Under the pieces are notes generated by a model, which saw nothing but the letters and a program-made list of their open reading frames with translations, was not told the DNA's origin and made no database searches. Below, piece by piece: positions 1 through 9,431 of a DNA stretch of 64,000 nt. Made by a program: the position numbers and the translations under genes. The DNA comes from Streptomyces eurythermus (GTDB taxonomy: Bacteria; Actinomycetota; Actinomycetes; Streptomycetales; Streptomycetaceae). Numbering within the stretch: position 1 is the first letter of the stretch; the number at the start of each line of letters is the position of its first letter. The DNA is taken from contig NZ_BMSK01000027.1 in assembly GCF_014649115.1 (NCBI RefSeq), forward strand, positions 46,807 to 110,806, in the 5' to 3' direction.

Positions 1-14
1 GCGCCAGTCGTCAT
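1..14 (-). CDS. Start of a leftward gene, only five codons in window (FxsA-like?)
   Basis: An ATG on the minus strand at 14-12 reads M-T-T-G before leaving the window. A purine stretch (GGGAAC) directly precedes it, a weak ribosome site. It lies 70 bp downstream of the mannosyltransferase stop on the same strand, where I remember S. coelicolor having an FxsA-family membrane protein. The identity rests only on position and four residues, so it is a guess. Confidence 0.3.
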
Positions 15-84
15 GTTCCCAGTGTGCCTGGACGCGGCTCAGCACCGGATAAGGGAGTGACCGGCCGTGACCGTGACCGGTGTG

Positions 85-879
85 CTAAGCGCGCTTGTCC
101 TTGCCGGTGAACCGGCCGATGCGGTCCCCGACGCCCCAGGAGGTGACCCGCCACAGCGCCTCGACCACGATGTCCCGGCTCATCTTGGAGTCGCCCAGCT
201 CCCGCTCGACGAAGGTGATGGGGACCTCGACCACGTGATAGCCGGCCTTCACCGCGCGGCGGGCCAGGTCGACCTGGAAGCAGTAGCCCTGCGAGGCGAC
301 CTCGCCCAGGCCCAGGCCCTCCAGGGTCTCGCGGCGGAAGGCCCGGAAGCCGCCCGTCACGTCCCGGATCGGCACGTCGAGCATGAGGCGCGAGTAGGTC
401 GAGCCGCCCCGCGAGAGGAACTCACGGGACTTCGGCCAGTTCACCACCCGGCCGCCGGGCACCCAGCGGGAGCCGAGGACCAGGTCGGCGCCCTTGAGCG
501 CGGTGAGCAGCCGGGGCAGCTCCTCGGGCTGGTGGGAGCCGTCGGCGTCCATCTCGATCAGCACGCCGTAGTCCCGCTCCAGGCCCCAGCGGAAGCCCGC
601 GAGGTAGGCGGCGCCGAGGCCCTCCTTGCCCTTGCGGTGCAGCACGTGGACCTGGCCGTCGGCGGCGGCGAGTTCGTCGGCGAGCTTGCCGGTGCCGTCA
701 GGGCTGTTGTCGTCCGCGATGAGTACGTGCGCCTCGGGGACGGCGCCGCGTACCCGGCCCACGATGGTCTTGATGTTCTCCGCCTCGTTGTAGGTCGGAA
801 TGATCACCAAGGCCGTGCCGAGCGGACCGAACTGCCGTCCCTGGGCTGTGGCCGCGAGAGCCCCGTCGCCGTCGTTCAC
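85..879 (-). CDS. ppm1: Polyprenol-phosphate mannosyltransferase (GT2)
   Basis: Predicted to transfer mannose from GDP-mannose to polyprenyl phosphate on the cytoplasmic side of the membrane, giving the lipid donor for protein O-mannosylation. The 264-aa product is a lone GT2 domain: IPTYNE near residues 27-32, DDNSPDG at 56-62 and the metal-binding DADG at 111-114. It lacks the C-terminal membrane part of longer dolichol-phosphate-mannose synthases and the Lnt fusion of mycobacterial Ppm1. The GTG at 877-879 is chosen because an AGGGGC-like site precedes it by about 6 nt and the homology begins just after it; the frame stays open further upstream, but that part looks non-coding. Confidence 0.93.
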   Translation of the reverse strand: MNDGDGALAATAQGRQFGPLGTALVIIPTYNEAENIKTIVGRVRGAVPEAHVLIADDNSPDGTGKLADELAAADGQVHVLHRKGKEGLGAAYLAGFRWGLERDYGVLIEMDADGSHQPEELPRLLTALKGADLVLGSRWVPGGRVVNWPKSREFLSRGGSTYSRLMLDVPIRDVTGGFRAFRRETLEGLGLGEVASQGYCFQVDLARRAVKAGYHVVEVPITFVERELGDSKMSRDIVVEALWRVTSWGVGDRIGRFTGKDKRA

Positions 880-1297
880 TGCTGCCCCTTCATGTCGTAC
901 GCAAGGGTCCACCATAGTGGCCGCCGCCTGGGATGACGCGATGGCGCAGGCATCTTGTGGTGTCGTTTCCCCGGGAACGGGGTAGGAGTGATGATTTTCG
1001 GCGCCCTTCCGCCGCGCGCCGAACGGAACGCGCCACGGCGGATGGGGGCCCGGCGCCCTTCGGGCCGACCTGGGACCCGCTGGCTGCGGATCTACCGAAA
1101 GCCGTTGTCTAGGGAGCGCCCGGGCCCCATCCGGGTCACACCGGCCGGCCGTCCGGGGTGTTCCCTCGCCGGCGCGGGCGCTGAGCCTGGCTCCCAGTGA
1201 CGGTGCCCCGGTGCGGCACACCGTCCCTGACCCAGCGGCGCTGCGACGAGCCGTGCGAACAGCCCCCGGTCGGGCGTTTCGGTGGTGGACCCGGCCG

Positions 1298-1328
1298 AAC
1301 CTACCGGCCCCCGGCCGCCGACTGTCAA
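1298..1328 (-). promoter_or_regulatory. Candidate promoter in the 558-bp gap upstream of ppm1
   Basis: On the minus strand TTGACA (1323-1328) is followed after 19 nt by TAGGTT (1298-1303), a perfect -35 with a good -10 but slightly long spacing. It would give a leader of about 410 nt before ppm1. I see no convincing gene in 880-1437; the open frames there are GC-rich shadows. Confidence 0.4.
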
Positions 1329-1437
1329 CAGCCCTCTGAGCTGGGACGACGGGGCCGCTTTCCCGGGTGACGGGGAGGATGCGCAGGTGGGGCGGCGGGG
1401 CCGCGGCGGCCGGTGGCCGCCGCGCCACCCCGGGAGA

Positions 1438-3054
1438 TCACTCGCCCGGCCGTACGAACACCGTCCGTCCGCCCACCACGGTGCGCAGGCAGACCGGCAG
1501 GTCACGGCCCGGGGTGAGGTCGGGCAGCCCGGGGGTGCCGGAGCGCGGGTCGGTGGACCAGCGGGCCACCCGGTCGTCGGGGGCCTGCACGACGAGCCGG
1601 TCGGTGCGCCAGACGGCGTAGTCGGCGGGGGCGCCGGGCACCAGGACGCCCGCGTCGTCCCGGCCCACGGCCCGCCAGCCGCCGCGGGTGTGCGCGGTGA
1701 ACGCGGCCCGGACCGAGATCCGGTGCTCGGGCGTGCGGTGGAAGGCGGCGGCGCGGACCGTGCCCCACGGGTCGAGCGGGGTGACCGGGCTGTCCGAGCC
1801 GAACGCCAGGGGTACGCCGGCCCGCAGCAGCGCGGCGAACGGGTTGAGGGTGCGGGCCCGCGCGGCGCCCAGCCGCCGGGCGTACATGCCGTCCTCGCCG
1901 CCCCACAGCGCGTCGAAGGCGGGCTGCACGGAGGCGATCAGGCCCAGTTCGGCGAAGCCGGCGACGGTCTCGGGGGTGAGCATCTCGGCGTGCTCGACAC
2001 GGTGCCGGGCGGCGCGGACCCGGGCCAGGCCCACCTTCTCGGCGGCGGCGCGCACGCCCTCGACCACGGCGGTCACGGCGGCGTCGCCGATGGCGTGGAA
2101 GCCGGCCTGGAGGCCCGCCTCGGTGCAGGCCGCCACGTGGGCGGCGACGGCGCCGGCGTCCAGGTAGGCGGTGCCGGAGTGGCCGGCGTCGGCGTACGGC
2201 TCGTGCAGGCAGGCGGTGTGCGAGCCGAGGGCACCGTCGGCGAACAGGTCGCCGGCGGCACCGGCCGCGCCCAGCTCACGGGCCTTGGCCACTCCTTCGT
2301 CGGCCTGTTCGGCCCAGTAGCCGACCACGCGGGGGCCGGGCAGCTCGGCGGCGAGCCGCAGCAGGGCGGTGAAGTCGTCCTCGGAGGAGATCTTCGGGCC
2401 GCCGCACTCGTGCACGGTGCCGATGCCGAGCGAGGCGGCGTGCGCCAGCGCGGCGCGCTGGGCCTCCTCCCGCTGGGCGGGGGTGATGGCGCCGAGCGCG
2501 GCCTCGCGTACGACGTGATGGGCGTCCCGGGTGAGCGGGGCGTCGTCGCGGGGCACGGCGGCCGGGACCAGGTCCAGCAGGGCGGTGCTGACGACCGCCG
2601 AGTGCACGTCGATGCGGGACAGGTACAGCGGGCGTCCGCCGGTGGCCTCGTCCAGTTCCGCGCGGGTCGGCGGGCGGCCGCCGGGCCAGCGGGCGGCGTC
2701 CCAGCCGTGGCCCAGCAGCACCCGGTCGCCGGGGCGGGCGGCGGCGAACTCGCGGATCCGGGCGAGGGCCGCCTCCAGGGAGGGGGCGTCGGACAGGTCG
2801 AGGCCGGTCAGGGCGAGGCCCGTGGCGGTGGTGTGCACATGGGCGTCGGTGAAGGCCGGGGTGACCAGGGCGCCGTCGAGGTCGACCACCTCGTCGACGC
2901 CGTCGGCGAAGGCGTCGGCGGCGCCCTCGGAGCCGACCCAGGCGACATGGCCGGCCTCCACGACCATCGCCGTCGCGAAGGGGTCGGCGGGGCTGTGCAC
3001 CTCGCCGCGGCGGAGCAGGACGGTCTTGGGGGGCTCGGCGGTGCGATTGCTCAT
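1438..3054 (-). CDS. YtcJ-like amidohydrolase (Amidohydro_3)
   Basis: A metal-dependent amidohydrolase of 538 aa; the substrate is not known from sequence. The composite-domain N-terminus (LVTPAFTDAHVHTT, the HxH metal pair) starts near residue 65, followed by the GFHAIGDAAV histidine, HRVEHAEML and the late acidic ligand in FGSDSPVTPLDPW. This order is typical of the YtcJ group, often annotated as N-substituted-formamide deformylase-like. Start ATG 3052-3054 is preceded by GAGGGAAA. It lies 89 bp downstream of an Lrp-type regulator on the same strand, so co-expression and control by that regulator are possible. No signal peptide, so cytoplasmic. Confidence 0.85.
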   Translation of the reverse strand: MSNRTAEPPKTVLLRRGEVHSPADPFATAMVVEAGHVAWVGSEGAADAFADGVDEVVDLDGALVTPAFTDAHVHTTATGLALTGLDLSDAPSLEAALARIREFAAARPGDRVLLGHGWDAARWPGGRPPTRAELDEATGGRPLYLSRIDVHSAVVSTALLDLVPAAVPRDDAPLTRDAHHVVREAALGAITPAQREEAQRAALAHAASLGIGTVHECGGPKISSEDDFTALLRLAAELPGPRVVGYWAEQADEGVAKARELGAAGAAGDLFADGALGSHTACLHEPYADAGHSGTAYLDAGAVAAHVAACTEAGLQAGFHAIGDAAVTAVVEGVRAAAEKVGLARVRAARHRVEHAEMLTPETVAGFAELGLIASVQPAFDALWGGEDGMYARRLGAARARTLNPFAALLRAGVPLAFGSDSPVTPLDPWGTVRAAAFHRTPEHRISVRAAFTAHTRGGWRAVGRDDAGVLVPGAPADYAVWRTDRLVVQAPDDRVARWSTDPRSGTPGLPDLTPGRDLPVCLRTVVGGRTVFVRPGE

Positions 3055-3143
3055 GGCCGACAGTTTCCCTCGGCGCCGCGGGCGGGCCGCGCCCGGGGCG
3101 CGTCCGGCCGGCACCGGGAGCCGGTGCGCCGTGCCGGGCGGCG

Positions 3144-3584
3144 TCAGATCTTCGGCGGGCGGGCCTCGTACGGGGTCGACAGGACCACCGTCGTACGGGT
3201 CGACACCCCCGCCAGCGAGCGCACGCGGGCCAGGAGTTCCTCCAGTTCGTGGGGGGTGGCCACGCGCACCTTGAGGATGTAGTTCTCGTCCCCGGCGACG
3301 CTGTGGCAGGCCTCGATCTCGGGGACGTCGGCGAGGCGGTCCGCGATGTCGTCGGGGGCGCTGGGGTCGAACGGTTTGACCGAGATGAACGCGGTCATCG
3401 GCAGCCCGACGGCCTCCGGGTCGACCACCGCGGCATAGCCGCGGATGACGCCACGCTGTTCCAGCCGGCGCACCCGCTGGTGCACGGCCGACGTGGACAG
3501 GCCCGTGGCCTTGCCCAGGTCTGTGTAGCTCATCCGCCCGTCCGTGACGAGCAGCTGCACGATCTGACGGTCCAGCTCCTCCAT
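3144..3584 (-). CDS. Lrp/AsnC-family transcriptional regulator
   Basis: A 146-aa feast/famine regulator. Residues 1-50 form the winged HTH (MEELDRQIVQLL..., recognition helix LSTSAVHQRVRRLE); residues 60-140 are the RAM effector and oligomerisation domain (ACHSVAGDENYILKVRV). ATG 3582-3584 is chosen because the homology starts there and a -10 box lies 8 nt upstream, which suggests a leaderless message. It sits immediately upstream of the amidohydrolase and divergent from the next small gene, so it probably controls one or both. The ligand, presumably an amino acid, cannot be told. Confidence 0.9.
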   Translation of the reverse strand: MEELDRQIVQLLVTDGRMSYTDLGKATGLSTSAVHQRVRRLEQRGVIRGYAAVVDPEAVGLPMTAFISVKPFDPSAPDDIADRLADVPEIEACHSVAGDENYILKVRVATPHELEELLARVRSLAGVSTRTTVVLSTPYEARPPKI

Positions 3585-3592
3585 GCCGCCAA

Positions 3593-3598
3593 AACCTA
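3593..3598 (-). promoter_or_regulatory. -10 box of a probable leaderless promoter for the Lrp gene
   Basis: TAGGTT on the minus strand ends 8 nt before the ATG and no Shine-Dalgarno sequence fits between. Only a weak -35 (TATCCG) lies 18 nt upstream. The geometry points to transcription starting at or within 1-2 nt of the ATG. Confidence 0.45.
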
Positions 3599-3819
3599 CA
3601 GTGCGCTTGATCTCCACGGATACCTCGGAGAGGCAGGTCATGCCCCGCCCCCCGGAAAAAGCACCGGGACGGGCATCTGCGCGCGGCATGTGACGAACGA
3701 CACACGGCTCGGACGGGCTCCGTGATGTTCTCGTGATTACCGCCGAGACCGGACGGGAAGTGCTTGCTGTGGTCGAGGCCGCAGTGCCTTTCACGGCCCA
3801 GCCTTAGGGGGAGAATCCC

Positions 3820-4254
3820 ATGCAGAGTACCCATCGCCCTGGTCGATCTGTGTCCGCACGGCCGCAGCCGGTCGTCGAACCCGACCCGGAGGGCGTCGAA
3901 CCCGACGCCTACGACGAGGAACTGGACGCCTACGACACCTTCGAGATGTACCGGGTGATCTGCCCGGACTGCGCACAGCCGATCGCGCTGCTGGCCGACG
4001 AGGAGACCCTGCCGGAGCACGCGTTGTGCGCCTCGCCGTGGAACCCGTTCGGCCTCACGGTGTGCGCGGGCACGGGCCGTCCGGCGGCCGACGCCCGCCC
4101 CGCGGACGAGTCCGTCGAGCCGCAGGAGCAGGACACCGCCCTGCTGCTCACGCTCCCCCAGGGCCTGGACTGGCGCACGCAGCCCTTCTCGCACGTCGGC
4201 GGCCCGGGCTCGCGCCCGATGCGCGTACCGGCGATGCGCGACCAGGCCGCCTGA
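3820..4254 (+). CDS. Conserved hypothetical protein with two Cys pairs
   Basis: A 144-aa soluble protein not recognised as a named family. A strongly acidic N-terminal third (PDPEGVEPDAYDEELDAYD) precedes CPDC at about residues 48-51 and a second cysteine pair (C-A-S and V-C-A-G-T-G) about 21-32 residues later; four cysteines could bind zinc. The C-terminal third is proline- and arginine-rich. ATG 3820 has a clear GGGGGAG site 6 nt upstream. It is divergent from the Lrp gene with about 235 bp between them, which must hold promoters for both. Function unknown. Confidence 0.75.
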   Translation: MQSTHRPGRSVSARPQPVVEPDPEGVEPDAYDEELDAYDTFEMYRVICPDCAQPIALLADEETLPEHALCASPWNPFGLTVCAGTGRPAADARPADESVEPQEQDTALLLTLPQGLDWRTQPFSHVGGPGSRPMRVPAMRDQAA

Positions 4255-4562
4255 GCCGGCTCGCCCCTCCCCGCCTTCCGCCCCGCACCATGGCGCACCG
4301 GCTGCCGTGGTGCGGTATCGGCGTGCCCGGCCCCGCCGACGCCCGGCCCGGGGAACCGTGGCGGACGACGGCACCCCGTACGGTTCCGGCGGGTCGTGCC
4401 GGCGTATCCGGACTCTCCGGAGTGCGGAAAACGGCGCGGGACATCCGCCGGCCACCGGGTCGCTGACGGGATGTCAGGCCGGGCGGAGCACCGGACGTGT
4501 GTGGACTGACGCTCGATTCCGGCGGGGGGTGACCTGTCCGGCCGTCGGCGCGTTGCCCGGGT
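4255..4562 (+). other. Intergenic stretch without a supported gene
   Basis: About 308 bp of GC-rich sequence lie between two rightward small genes. I see short self-complementary pieces, such as CACCA...TGGTG around 4286-4314 and CTCCGGAG at 4414-4421, but no convincing gene, promoter or terminator with a T-tract. Confidence 0.4.
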
Positions 4563-4805
4563 ATGACCCCCACGTACCCGGCGACCGGGCGTCAGCGCCG
4601 TATCTTCGTCCCCCGCCCGGCGGAGACGCTTCCGCCGCCCCCGTCCCAGGACCCGCCGATCTACCGCGACCTGATGCGGGCCTGGGCGGACCGGGGCCGT
4701 ACCCTGCCGGGCCGCCACGACCCGGAGTGGGCCAGGCTGGCGGCCCCGACGGTCCACCCGGGGCAGTTCAGCGACCTTCTGGGCCCGCCACATGACGGGC
4801 GATGA
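4563..4805 (+). CDS. Small conserved hypothetical protein, overlapping the next gene tail to tail
   Basis: An 80-aa frame with coherent composition (RRIFVPRPAE, IYRDLMRAWADRGRTLPGRHD) that reads like a real actinobacterial small protein, not a shadow frame. Its last 38 bp overlap the 3' end of the convergent acyl-CoA dehydrogenase. There is no good ribosome site and no signal peptide or membrane segment. It might be a spurious frame; I lean towards real because the central motif is rich in W, Y and charged residues with sensible spacing. Function unknown. Confidence 0.55.
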   Translation: MTPTYPATGRQRRIFVPRPAETLPPPPSQDPPIYRDLMRAWADRGRTLPGRHDPEWARLAAPTVHPGQFSDLLGPPHDGR

Positions 4806-5940
4806 CCATCCGCTGGATCTGGTTGGTGCCCTCGACGATCTGCAGGACCTTGGCCTCGCGCATATAGCGCTCGGCCGGGAAGTCGGCGGTGTAGCCGTAG
4901 CCGCCCAGGATCTGCACCGCGTCCGTGGTGACCTTCATGGCGGTGTCGGTGCAGTGCAGCTTGGCCATGGCGGCCTGCTTGGCGAACGGCCGGCCCGCGT
5001 CCCGCAGCCGGGCGGCGGCGAGGTAGAGCGCGCGGCCCGCCTCGATCTGGGTGGCCATGTCGGCGAGCATGAAGCGCAGGCCCTGGAAGTCGGCGACGGG
5101 GCGGCCGAACTGGCGCCGCTCCGTGGCGTACCGGACCGCCTCGTCCAGGGCGGCCTGGGCGAGGCCGACGGCGCAGGCCGCGATGCCGAGCCGGCCCGAG
5201 TCGAGCGCCGACAGGGCGATCGAGAAGCCCTGGCCCTCCTCGCCGATGCGCCGGCCGTCCGGGACGCGGACGCCGTCGAGGTGCACCTGCGCGGTGGGTG
5301 AGCCCTTCAGGCCCATCTTCCGCTCGGGCGCCGCGCCGCTGAGGCCGGGCGCGTCGCCGGGGACGAGGAAGGCGGTGATCCCGCGCGGGCCGTCCTCACC
5401 GGTGCGGGCCATCACGGTGTAGAAGTCGGCGATGCCGCCGTGGGTGATCCAGGCCTTGGTGCCGTCGAGCACCCAGGTGTCGCCCTCGCGGACGGCCTTG
5501 GTGCGCAGGGAGGCGGCGTCGGAGCCGGAGGACGGCTCGGACAGGCAGTAGGCGCCGAGCAGGCCGCCGCCCAGCATCGCGGGCAGGTGCTCGACCTGCT
5601 GCTGCTTGCTGCCGTAGGTGGCGAGCGCGTAGGAGGCGAGCGTGTGCACGCTGACGCCGAGGCCGACGGTGAGCCGGGCGGTGGCCAGTTCCTCCAGCAC
5701 CTGGAGGTAGACCTCGTACGGCTGGTCGCCGCCGCCGTGCTCGGCGGGGTACGGCAGGCCCAGCAGGCCGGATTCGGAGAGCAGGGTGAAGACCTCGCGC
5801 GGGAAGCGTCCCGCGTCCTCCTCCTCCGCGGCCTTCGGCGCGATCTCGCGCTGGGCGATCTCCCGGACGAGGGCGAGCAGATCCCTCGCCTCTTCCGTCG
5901 GCAGTTGACGCTCCACCGGCTGCGGCGCGCGGTCGGACAT
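4768..5940 (-). CDS. Acyl-CoA dehydrogenase
   Basis: An FAD-dependent alpha,beta-dehydrogenase of acyl-CoA thioesters feeding electrons to ETF. The 390 aa match the usual family length. The N-terminal helical domain spans about 10-125, the middle domain has YCLSEPSSGSDA, and the C-terminal domain ends with RYMREAKVLQIVEGTNQIQRMVIARH, carrying the EGTNQIQ signature; the glutamate of EGT is the usual catalytic base position. ATG 5938-5940 is chosen for its strong GGGAGGAG site 8 nt upstream; in-frame codons further upstream give an implausible extension. Chain-length preference is not readable. It is divergent from the chitinase. Confidence 0.93.
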   Translation of the reverse strand: MSDRAPQPVERQLPTEEARDLLALVREIAQREIAPKAAEEEDAGRFPREVFTLLSESGLLGLPYPAEHGGGDQPYEVYLQVLEELATARLTVGLGVSVHTLASYALATYGSKQQQVEHLPAMLGGGLLGAYCLSEPSSGSDAASLRTKAVREGDTWVLDGTKAWITHGGIADFYTVMARTGEDGPRGITAFLVPGDAPGLSGAAPERKMGLKGSPTAQVHLDGVRVPDGRRIGEEGQGFSIALSALDSGRLGIAACAVGLAQAALDEAVRYATERRQFGRPVADFQGLRFMLADMATQIEAGRALYLAAARLRDAGRPFAKQAAMAKLHCTDTAMKVTTDAVQILGGYGYTADFPAERYMREAKVLQIVEGTNQIQRMVIARHVAGPEGR

Positions 5941-6071
5941 GGCGTCGGCTCCTCCCTGTTCGGACACCGGCGGCACGGCCCGTGGTGGGGGCGGCTCCGC
6001 CTGATCGTTCCGCTGTGCCGAGGCGCCCGCTTCCGGGTCTCGGAAGCTGCTGACCAGCGGCATGCGCTGTG

Positions 6072-6100
6072 AGTATGCCCGATCGGCGACCTCCCGTCAC
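6072..6100 (-). promoter_or_regulatory. Candidate promoter of the acyl-CoA dehydrogenase
   Basis: On the minus strand GTGACG (6095-6100) and CATACT (6072-6077) are separated by 17 nt. This gives a leader of about 125 nt to the ATG at 5940. Confidence 0.4.
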
Positions 6101-6155
6101 CAGTTAACGACCGCTCACTTCAGGATTCCCGCGCGGGCTTCACTCGTCCGTGAAA

Positions 6156-6197
6156 TTGGTCCGCACCATTGACCTACTGGTCTAGTCCTCCTACTGT
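6156..6197 (+). promoter_or_regulatory. Chitinase promoter with two DasR-type (dre) repeats
   Basis: TTGACC (6169-6174) and TACTGT (6192-6197) are 17 nt apart. Two dre-like 12-mers embrace the -35: TGGTCCGCACCA (6157-6168) and TGGTCTAGTCCT (6178-6189), which match the DasR consensus TGGTCTAGACCA at 9 and 10 of 12 positions. Known family biology: DasR represses chitinase genes and is released by glucosamine-6-phosphate. The same arrangement recurs at 23084-23126. Confidence 0.8.
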
Positions 6198-6264
6198 GCA
6201 GCCCACGCCTTACCGCGTTCATGCCAATCGGCGCGCGTTCCCCTCCCCCACGAGGAGACACCCG

Positions 6265-7497
<1,233 letters not shown>

Positions 7498-7519
7498 CCC
7501 GGTCGGCCACCCCGGCCGT

Positions 7520-7554
7520 CCGCCCGCCCGCCAGTCGTCCCGGCGGGCGGGCGG
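7520..7554. terminator. Hairpin after the chitinase gene
   Basis: A perfect 13-bp GC-only stem (7520-7532 with 7542-7554) and a 9-nt loop, 22 bp after the stop. There is no T-tract, as is usual for streptomycete terminators. It also lies downstream of the small leftward gene at 7619-7771 and may serve both. Confidence 0.7.
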
Positions 7555-7618
7555 CGGCGCGGGCGACCAGGCCGGCGAGCGGGTCCCGAGGCCGGAGGCG
7601 CCGCTTCGAAGCGTCGGT

Positions 7619-7771
7619 TCAGAGCAGTCCGAGCTGGGTCACGAGCATCGCGAACACCGCGACGAGGACCCAGCCCATGACGTGCTCGAGCAGCTCGGGG
7701 CCGTCTTCCTCGGGGCCGCCGGTGACGGCGCGGGCGGCGGTGGCCGGGTGTGCGGTCATGGTGTCACTCAC
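7619..7771 (-). CDS. Small membrane protein, single transmembrane helix
   Basis: A 50-aa product from GTG 7769-7771 (or 46 aa from ATG 7757-7759). The first 30 residues are hydrophilic (GGPEEDGPELLEH) and the C-terminal 20 form one hydrophobic helix ending at the terminus (VLVAVFAMLVTQLGLL), so the protein is probably a tail-anchored membrane protein. Neither start has a good ribosome site. It is not recognised as a named family, although small SCO-type membrane proteins of this composition are common in Streptomyces. Function unknown. Confidence 0.6.
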   Translation of the reverse strand: MSDTMTAHPATAARAVTGGPEEDGPELLEHVMGWVLVAVFAMLVTQLGLL

Positions 7772-7869
7772 AGAGATAGGACGATTACGGCGTAAATCCC
7801 CCACCCCTGCCGTCCACCATGCCACCCGCGCCGGCGTTCGCGGCGATGAGCTTGGTCACAGGCGGCCGC

Positions 7870-9240
7870 TCAGCGCACGCCCACCGCGGCGAGCGCCCTG
7901 CGCTGGTGCGGGGTCGGATGGGCCGGGAAGTACAGGTAGCAGACCCCTCCGGTGCCGGAGACGACCTTGCCGGAGGCGTTGTACCGCTTCGTCCGCAGCC
8001 AGATGTTCTCCCATTCGCGCCGTTTGTAGACGCGCCGTACCGCCTCGTCGCTCGGCGAGGCCGGGTCGTTGGCGATCACGTCCCCGTCGGCCGTGAAGCC
8101 GATGACCGTCATCAGGTGGCCGGCGGTGCCGTAACCGGCCCCGGTCAGCTCGCTCCTGAGGAACGACTGGGAGGTTATGGCCGGGATGCCGGCCGCGATC
8201 AGGGTCTCCAGGTCGGTGAGGGAGGCGAGCCGGGTGACCACACCTTGCAGGCCCGGGAAGGTGGCCGCGTAGGCGGCGTTGAAGGGCCAGTTGCCGCAGC
8301 CCTCGTACTGGTGGTCGTAGGTGAAGCGGGCCGCGTGGCACACCTGCGGGTCGGCGTAGGCCGGGTTCACCCAGGACAACTGCTCGGGGGTGAGCCGGCC
8401 GCCCCAGTACTCGATGATCATCTGCGAGGAGGTCGGGCTGCACCATGCCTCGCCGCCGTTGTCGTACTCGGGGTACTGGCCCTTGTGGATCTCCTGCGAG
8501 TAGCGCGGGACGGCCAGTTCCTGGGCGAGGCCGGGGGTGGAGGCCGGGACGGTGAAGCGGTCGGGGATGTCGGAGCCCATCGCGCCCAGCCGCCAGACGG
8601 TCGGGGTGAGCCGGGTGCCGGGCCTGCGGTAGAGGGTCAGGCGCAGCCGGTACGCCGTCAGGCGCAGGCCGCCGCTCGTGTCGTCGATGGCGAAGGTGTC
8701 GGTCCACACGGTGCTCTTGCCGTCGCTCTGGCCGTCCACCGAGGTCCGCCGGATGTCCTGGTCGCCGGCCGCCCAGCGGCCCAGCACGTACCAGGGCGTG
8801 TCGGTGCCGTCGGAGTACGTGCCGCGCAGCTCGGCCTGGAGCCAGGTGCCCTCGGGGGTGTGCGCGTTCCAGGAGGCGACGACCTCGGTCGCGGGCACGG
8901 TGAGCCGGTGCTCGGGGCCGGTCCAGGTGGCGTACTCCCAGGCGGCGGTGGTGCCGGTGTGCGGGTCGGTGTAGTCGGTACGGCCGGCGGGGGTGCCGAA
9001 CACCAGGCCGGGCCGGCGGCCGGCGACGGCCCGGGTGCCCTCGGCCGTCCCGGAGCGCCAGTCGCGGTACGTGGTCCAGGCGTGGTAGTCGATCGGGCGG
9101 CCCTGCGCCGGCGCGGGGCCGTCGGCGTCGAGGGCGGATCGCGGCGCGGCGGCGGCAGCGGGGGCCGTCGTGCCGGCCACCGTCGCGGCGACGGCCGCCG
9201 CCAGAACGGTTCTGCGGGAGGGCTGTTCGGCTCTGCTCAT
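7870..9240 (-). CDS. Secreted C39-family (Peptidase_C39_2) cysteine peptidase-like protein
   Basis: A 456-aa exported protein. The N-terminus has a twin-arginine-like signal (PSRRTVLAAAVAA) followed by an alanine-rich stretch. Residues about 45-230 form a beta-rich region typical of actinobacterial C39-like proteins. The papain-like domain follows: catalytic Cys in EAWCSPTSSQM at about 267, His in GHLMTVIGF at about 376 and the third-residue region NDPASPSDEAV. The substrate is unknown; it is more likely a wall-associated or scavenging peptidase than a bacteriocin-leader peptidase, since no ABC transporter is fused or adjacent. ATG 9238-9240 was chosen because the signal peptide begins there. 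Confidence 0.82.
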   Translation of the reverse strand: MSRAEQPSRRTVLAAAVAATVAGTTAPAAAAAPRSALDADGPAPAQGRPIDYHAWTTYRDWRSGTAEGTRAVAGRRPGLVFGTPAGRTDYTDPHTGTTAAWEYATWTGPEHRLTVPATEVVASWNAHTPEGTWLQAELRGTYSDGTDTPWYVLGRWAAGDQDIRRTSVDGQSDGKSTVWTDTFAIDDTSGGLRLTAYRLRLTLYRRPGTRLTPTVWRLGAMGSDIPDRFTVPASTPGLAQELAVPRYSQEIHKGQYPEYDNGGEAWCSPTSSQMIIEYWGGRLTPEQLSWVNPAYADPQVCHAARFTYDHQYEGCGNWPFNAAYAATFPGLQGVVTRLASLTDLETLIAAGIPAITSQSFLRSELTGAGYGTAGHLMTVIGFTADGDVIANDPASPSDEAVRRVYKRREWENIWLRTKRYNASGKVVSGTGGVCYLYFPAHPTPHQRRALAAVGVR

Positions 9241-9431
9241 GGGCGCGACGACCCCCAGGGTGTCCGAGTCGGGCTGGTCCGGTGCGGTAACTATGGAGCA
9301 GGCCGTATCGCGCTGCCAGCACTTCGGCGCATGCCGCGCCAGCAATATTGGTCTCGGCCACTGGCGGCGGGAGCCGCGGGGTCTCCCCTCGCCCGCGGGC
9401 CCGGGCGGACGGCCGCCCGGGCCCGGCAGGG

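Noticed and set aside
955..1200. 81-codon rightward frame in the gap upstream of ppm1
   Set aside because: Arg/Pro/Gly-rich with no ribosome site or recognisable motif; probably a shadow of GC-rich spacer.
1282..3282. A 666-codon rightward open frame
   Set aside because: It is antisense to the amidohydrolase; glycine/valine-rich translation without domains, a typical high-GC shadow.
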